Source of the DNA: Buttiauxella warmboldiae
GTDB taxonomy: Bacteria; Pseudomonadota; Gammaproteobacteria; Enterobacterales; Enterobacteriaceae
Direction: 5' to 3'
Assembly: GCF_003818135.1 (NCBI RefSeq)
Contig: NZ_RPOH01000002.1
Coordinates: forward strand, 1-45,754
DNA: 45,754 nt
Positions 45,112-45,754 of the stretch are shown piece by piece. Both the position numbers and the translations under genes were made by a program. Within the stretch, counting starts at the first letter, position 1. Each line of letters begins with the position of its first letter. Below the pieces are notes generated by a model. The model made no database searches. It had not been told where the DNA came from and saw only the letters and a program-made list of their open reading frames with translations.

Positions 45112-45735
45112 ATGGCTAAGCAGCAGAAGTTCATCCTGCCTGATAGCACCAATAAGCTGTCGCTCGGCAACCGAATCAATGTAAAAAATGCAACCTATAC
45201 TCTTTTGCGAAAAAAGCAGGTTTGTTGGATTAAACACTCTTTTTCACCAAAAAATGAAAAGGCCAGAAGGAATGAGTTTAATAAATTCATCCGCAGCGGT
45301 GGCGAGGTTAAAAACTGCAACGATTTGTCTTCAGAAGATCTTGCCGGGATCTATCAGCAGCTATTTAAATTAAGATTCGCAGGCCGTGTGCGTTGTTACG
45401 AGTTTGATAATTTAATGACTATCTTTTCCGAGTTTAGAAATATGCTGTTTGGTCATATTCTGTATATCAATGGCAAACCCTGCGCTTATGATTTAATGCT
45501 TAAATCAGAAAGCGCAGGGGATGTTTATTTTGATGTGCCAAATGGCGGGCTGGATACCAATTACCTGCACCTGAGTATTGGAAGCGTTCTTATGTGGCTC
45601 AACATCAGGTCGGCCAGAGAGCTGTGTTCCTCTCTTAACAAGAAAATGACTATCTCGATTGGCGTTTTTGAACCGCAATGGGAATATAAAAAGAGATGGG
45701 CAACCGTGTCGTACGTTGGGAAAGTGATATGTTAG
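45112..45735 (+). pseudogene. mig-14: 5'-truncated mig-14 (antimicrobial peptide resistance)
   Basis: The 207-residue frame matches the C-terminal two thirds of Mig-14 (about 300 residues): KARRNEFNKFIRSGGEV, YQQLFKLRFAGRVRCYEFD, VYFDVPNGGLDTNYLHLS and the end WEYKKRWATVSYVGKVIC. Mig-14 is an inner-membrane-associated protein of Salmonella that aids survival against cationic peptides. About 95 N-terminal residues are missing; the join falls where hsp20 begins on the other strand. There is no ribosome site before ATG 45112. It is most likely inactive. Confidence 0.78.
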
Positions 45736-45754
45736 CTTGCTGACAAAGAAGGAA

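Overview
The window is chromosomal DNA from a member of the Enterobacteriaceae. It carries a recognisable core backbone (ycjXF-tyrR-tpx-ycjG-mpaA-mppA, zntB-fnrS-ttcA-dbpA, cybB, frmRA, ydcR-patD, ydcH, tyrP) whose products match E. coli proteins closely in length and in catalytic residues. Gene order and accessory content differ from E. coli K-12: uspE-fnr-ogt and ydcSTU are absent here and several extra modules are present. This suggests an Enterobacter/Lelliottia/Kosakonia-like genus; I cannot fix genus or species from the sequence alone.

Layout. (1) 1-5.0 kb: a PepT-like tripeptidase divergent from a DppA-like periplasmic peptide-binding protein, followed by a chemoreceptor with a flagellar-type promoter. 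(2) 5.0-10.6 kb: an accessory sugar-acid cluster with an ACS-family MFS permease, an enolase-superfamily (galactonate-type) dehydratase, a GldA-like dehydrogenase and a DHDPS-family 2-keto-3-deoxy-sugar-acid aldolase. (3) 10.8-19.5 kb: ycjX-ycjF, tyrR with its own TyrR box, tpx, a three-copy 43-bp tandem repeat, then the murein-peptide genes ycjG, mpaA and mppA. (4) 19.5-26.8 kb: a YoaK-like 32-residue membrane protein behind a membrane diguanylate cyclase, zntB, the FNR-activated sRNA FnrS, a proline-rich 50-residue ORF, ttcA, an atypical tRNA-like gene with a stable-RNA-type promoter, a Bor-family lipoprotein, dbpA and cybB.

(5) 26.8-32.8 kb: frmR-frmA with a FrmR operator, an EmrE-type SMR pump, ydcR, a two-domain molbindin, a clear internally deleted remnant of ydcV, and intact patD. 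(6) 33-41.3 kb: an OPT-family transporter with a DUF1177 protein, ydcH, a YqjH-like ferric reductase with its PadR-type regulator, a second chemoreceptor with a near-consensus sigma-28 promoter, and a three-gene HipB-HipS-HipT toxin-antitoxin operon. (7) 41.4-45.7 kb: a TetR regulator with twin palindromic operators facing an orphan six-helix ABC membrane domain, tyrP with strong and weak TyrR boxes, an unexplained structured intergenic block, a small heat-shock protein, and a 5'-truncated mig-14.

The items most worth following up are the tRNA-like gene at 23670-23743 (complete acceptor, D and T arms, encoded CCA, strong GC-discriminator promoter, but a six-base anticodon loop without U33), the HipBST operon with its GGTC/GACC operator array, the ydcSTUV deletion scar, and the small-protein genes at 19515-19613 and 22183-22335. 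Family names come from recalled sequence similarity; no database search was run.
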